Both the position numbers and the translations under genes were made by a program. Of a DNA stretch of 64,000 nt, positions 62,759 through 64,000 are shown piece after piece. Within the stretch, counting starts at the first letter, position 1. Each line of letters starts with the position of its first letter. The notes beneath the pieces were generated by a model, which saw only the letters and a list, made by a program, of their open reading frames with translations, had not been told where the DNA came from and did not search any database. The stretch is from Myxococcales bacterium. Its GTDB lineage: Bacteria; Myxococcota_A; Polyangia; Haliangiales; Haliangiaceae. The stretch covers positions 30,546-94,545 of the forward strand of contig JAQBQE010000001.1 of the NCBI GenBank assembly GCA_028287135.1, in the 5' to 3' direction.

Positions 62759-63069
62759 GTGCTCCTTGCGCTGCACCCCGGGCATGCCCGACGACGCAGG
62801 GTGGAGGACGACGAGGCGAGCGCGGCAGGAGCACGGCGTCGCCAGAGAGTCGAGCCCGGCGTCACGCGCGCAAGCTCGAGAGCGGTCGTCAGTGTCGACC
62901 TGCACGGTCGCTCTAGCAATGCTCGTCTCTCCCAACTGCATCCGCCGTGCCCCGCGCCCCCCCGCGCACAGCACCCGCCGACGCGCACCCGGTCTGCTTG
63001 GCGGCGTCCCAGACCCTGCACAGCTGACCCCATGGACCCTCCGTGACGGAGGTCCGCCTAGCTGGAGCC
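62759..63069. other. 311-bp intergenic region
   Basis: No gene is seen here. It is the 5' region of the ice-binding-like gene (minus strand). A perfect palindrome lies near its left end. The rest is GC-rich, with no convincing terminator or RNA gene. Confidence 0.55.
62779..62790. promoter_or_regulatory. Palindrome CGGGCATGCCCG upstream of ice-binding gene
   Basis: A perfect 12-bp palindrome, 20 nt upstream of the ATG at 62758. It could be an operator or a small hairpin in the leader. No second copy is seen in the same region. Confidence 0.4.
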
Positions 63070-63807
63070 TCAGCGCGTGCAGATCCGGACGAGCGGCGGC
63101 TGTGACATCTGCTGCTCCGCCAGCTCGCGACACACCTCGTGATAGCGCTCTACCTCGCCGCGGATCACGTGCAGCTCGCGACGCTGGCGGACCACCACCG
63201 CGCTCAGCAGGATCACGATCGACGCGACCAGACCGACCAGCACGACACGCACTGTGCCGCTGTCCGGGCGCCGGACAGGTTGCGTCGTGGCCCTGTGCTG
63301 CGGCGAAACGATCGCCAGCGCAGCGACCTCGCGTGCGACCGAGTACGCCCCGTTCTGTGCGGCCGATTCCGCCGCGCGCACCACGCCACCCAAGCGCGGC
63401 TTGCCGACCACGCGCGTCGGACCCTCGCTTCCGCGGGCGAGTCGTGCACCCACGTGGGTCGGGTGAACGATCGTCGCGACCTGCGTCGACTCCGGCACCG
63501 CACCGGAGAGCGATGCAGTCACCCGCGGCGGCGGCTCGACGCTCGGCCACTGCTGCGCGCGACGCCGCGGCGGCGGACCGGACAACGGCGTACCCGGCGG
63601 CGACACCGCTGGCGGCGGCATCGGCATCGCGCGTGGCGCGCTCATCTCACCGGCCAGCATCGTCGGCTTCAACGGCGCCGCCGACACGACGTGCGTCGGT
63701 GCCGTGTCCACCTCCACGGCGTGCTGCTCCCTCATCGTCCGCGCCGACAGCTCCGTCGGCTCTTCCATCATCGTCAGCGAGCTCCGTCTGGTCATGGACG
63801 TGCTCAT
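63070..63807 (-). CDS. Pro-rich protein with C-terminal membrane anchor
   Basis: The 245-aa protein has a long disordered N-terminal part (about 1-185) rich in Pro, Arg and Ala, then one transmembrane helix (about 187-207, VRVVLVGLVASIVILLSAVV) and a short coiled-coil-like tail (REL...RGEVERYHEVCRELAE) outside. No family is recognised. GGGAG precedes ATG 63807 by about 5 nt. Confidence 0.6.
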   Translation of the reverse strand: MSTSMTRRSSLTMMEEPTELSARTMREQHAVEVDTAPTHVVSAAPLKPTMLAGEMSAPRAMPMPPPAVSPPGTPLSGPPPRRRAQQWPSVEPPPRVTASLSGAVPESTQVATIVHPTHVGARLARGSEGPTRVVGKPRLGGVVRAAESAAQNGAYSVAREVAALAIVSPQHRATTQPVRRPDSGTVRVVLVGLVASIVILLSAVVVRQRRELHVIRGEVERYHEVCRELAEQQMSQPPLVRICTR

Positions 63808-64000
63808 CGGTGCTCCCGCCCGCCGGTTGCGCAGTTTGATGTCCGGCAGTCATCCCCGCGGCTAACTGCGCGAAACCACGCCTCACACGATTCCACGCAA
63901 CCGCGACGAAGCCCGCCCGATAGGCGCCTTCATCATGGTCACAGCCACCAGCTCCATCTTCCGCGACCCGAGCCCGCGCACTCTCGCCGGACCGCGTCGC

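Noticed and set aside
63934..64000. Possible start of a plus-strand gene at ATG 63934
   Set aside because: Only 22 codons are visible before the window ends, with no clear ribosome site; the opposite strand is equally open.

Overview
The window is GC-rich (about two thirds G+C), densely coded, and bacterial. PEGA-domain proteins, a Ser/Thr kinase with a PEGA tail, a 13-haem cytochrome, many lipoproteins and a histone-H1-like tail together suggest a Myxococcota-type (deltaproteobacterial) chromosome, perhaps near Haliangium/Kofleriaceae. This placement is inference; no 16S gene is present. I see no CRISPR array, prophage or plasmid functions.

Layout. 1-6.8 kb: a plus-strand operon with a three-part fusion protein (class-III aminotransferase, GNAT acetyltransferase, and a second transaminase fold lacking its PLP residues), a C45 Ntn-hydrolase, a class-III aminotransferase and both subunits of a 3-oxoacid-type CoA-transferase. 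The gene set resembles the Bacillus kamA-yodPQRST beta-lysine cluster. 6.9-8.0 kb: a Y1/REP-type transposase bracketed by inverted copies of an 81-bp repeat, with a third copy at 2.6 kb inside the operon. 8.0-11.1 kb: argC-argB, divergent from an M20 peptidase. 11.1-15.6 kb: an S9 peptidase, a primary-type sigma factor and a NUDIX hydrolase. 15.7-17.3 kb: a tandem duplicate of a small helical module, a 52-aa membrane protein, and tRNA-Val(CAC) with a consensus promoter. 17.4-24 kb: ridA, acsA, dacB-smr and an alpha-glucan phosphorylase. 24-33 kb: small envelope proteins, a PEGA protein, a minus-strand unit of lipoprotein, beta-barrel candidate and 13-haem cytochrome (possible electron conduit), and a Ser/Thr kinase. 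33-38 kb: an operon of Hsp70, J-like protein, membrane protein and ferric-reductase-like protein, then infA. 38-48 kb: a nucleoside-phosphorylase-like protein with an overlapping FAD enzyme, an aldehyde dehydrogenase, coaBC and glyA. 48-49.4 kb: a TetR regulator and membrane protein with two putative operators. 49.4-57.1 kb: trpE-G-D-C-F and trpB-A, split by two unrelated small genes. 57-64 kb: a GH1 lipoprotein, yceD-rpmF-plsX behind a consensus promoter, a DUF4265 protein with a PAKKA tail, an ice-binding-like lipoprotein and a C-terminal-anchored membrane protein.

The most striking non-coding pattern is promoter placement. Many genes have a TAnnnT-like hexamer exactly 6-8 nt before ATG/GTG and no Shine-Dalgarno sequence, which suggests widespread leaderless transcription. 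One case is a perfectly symmetric AGTATACT palindrome placing a start codon 6 nt away on each side. Genes inside operons mostly use 1-4 nt stop/start overlaps, and a minority (16974, 17824, 21563, 22315, 38050, 54824, 62758) have clear purine-rich ribosome binding sites.
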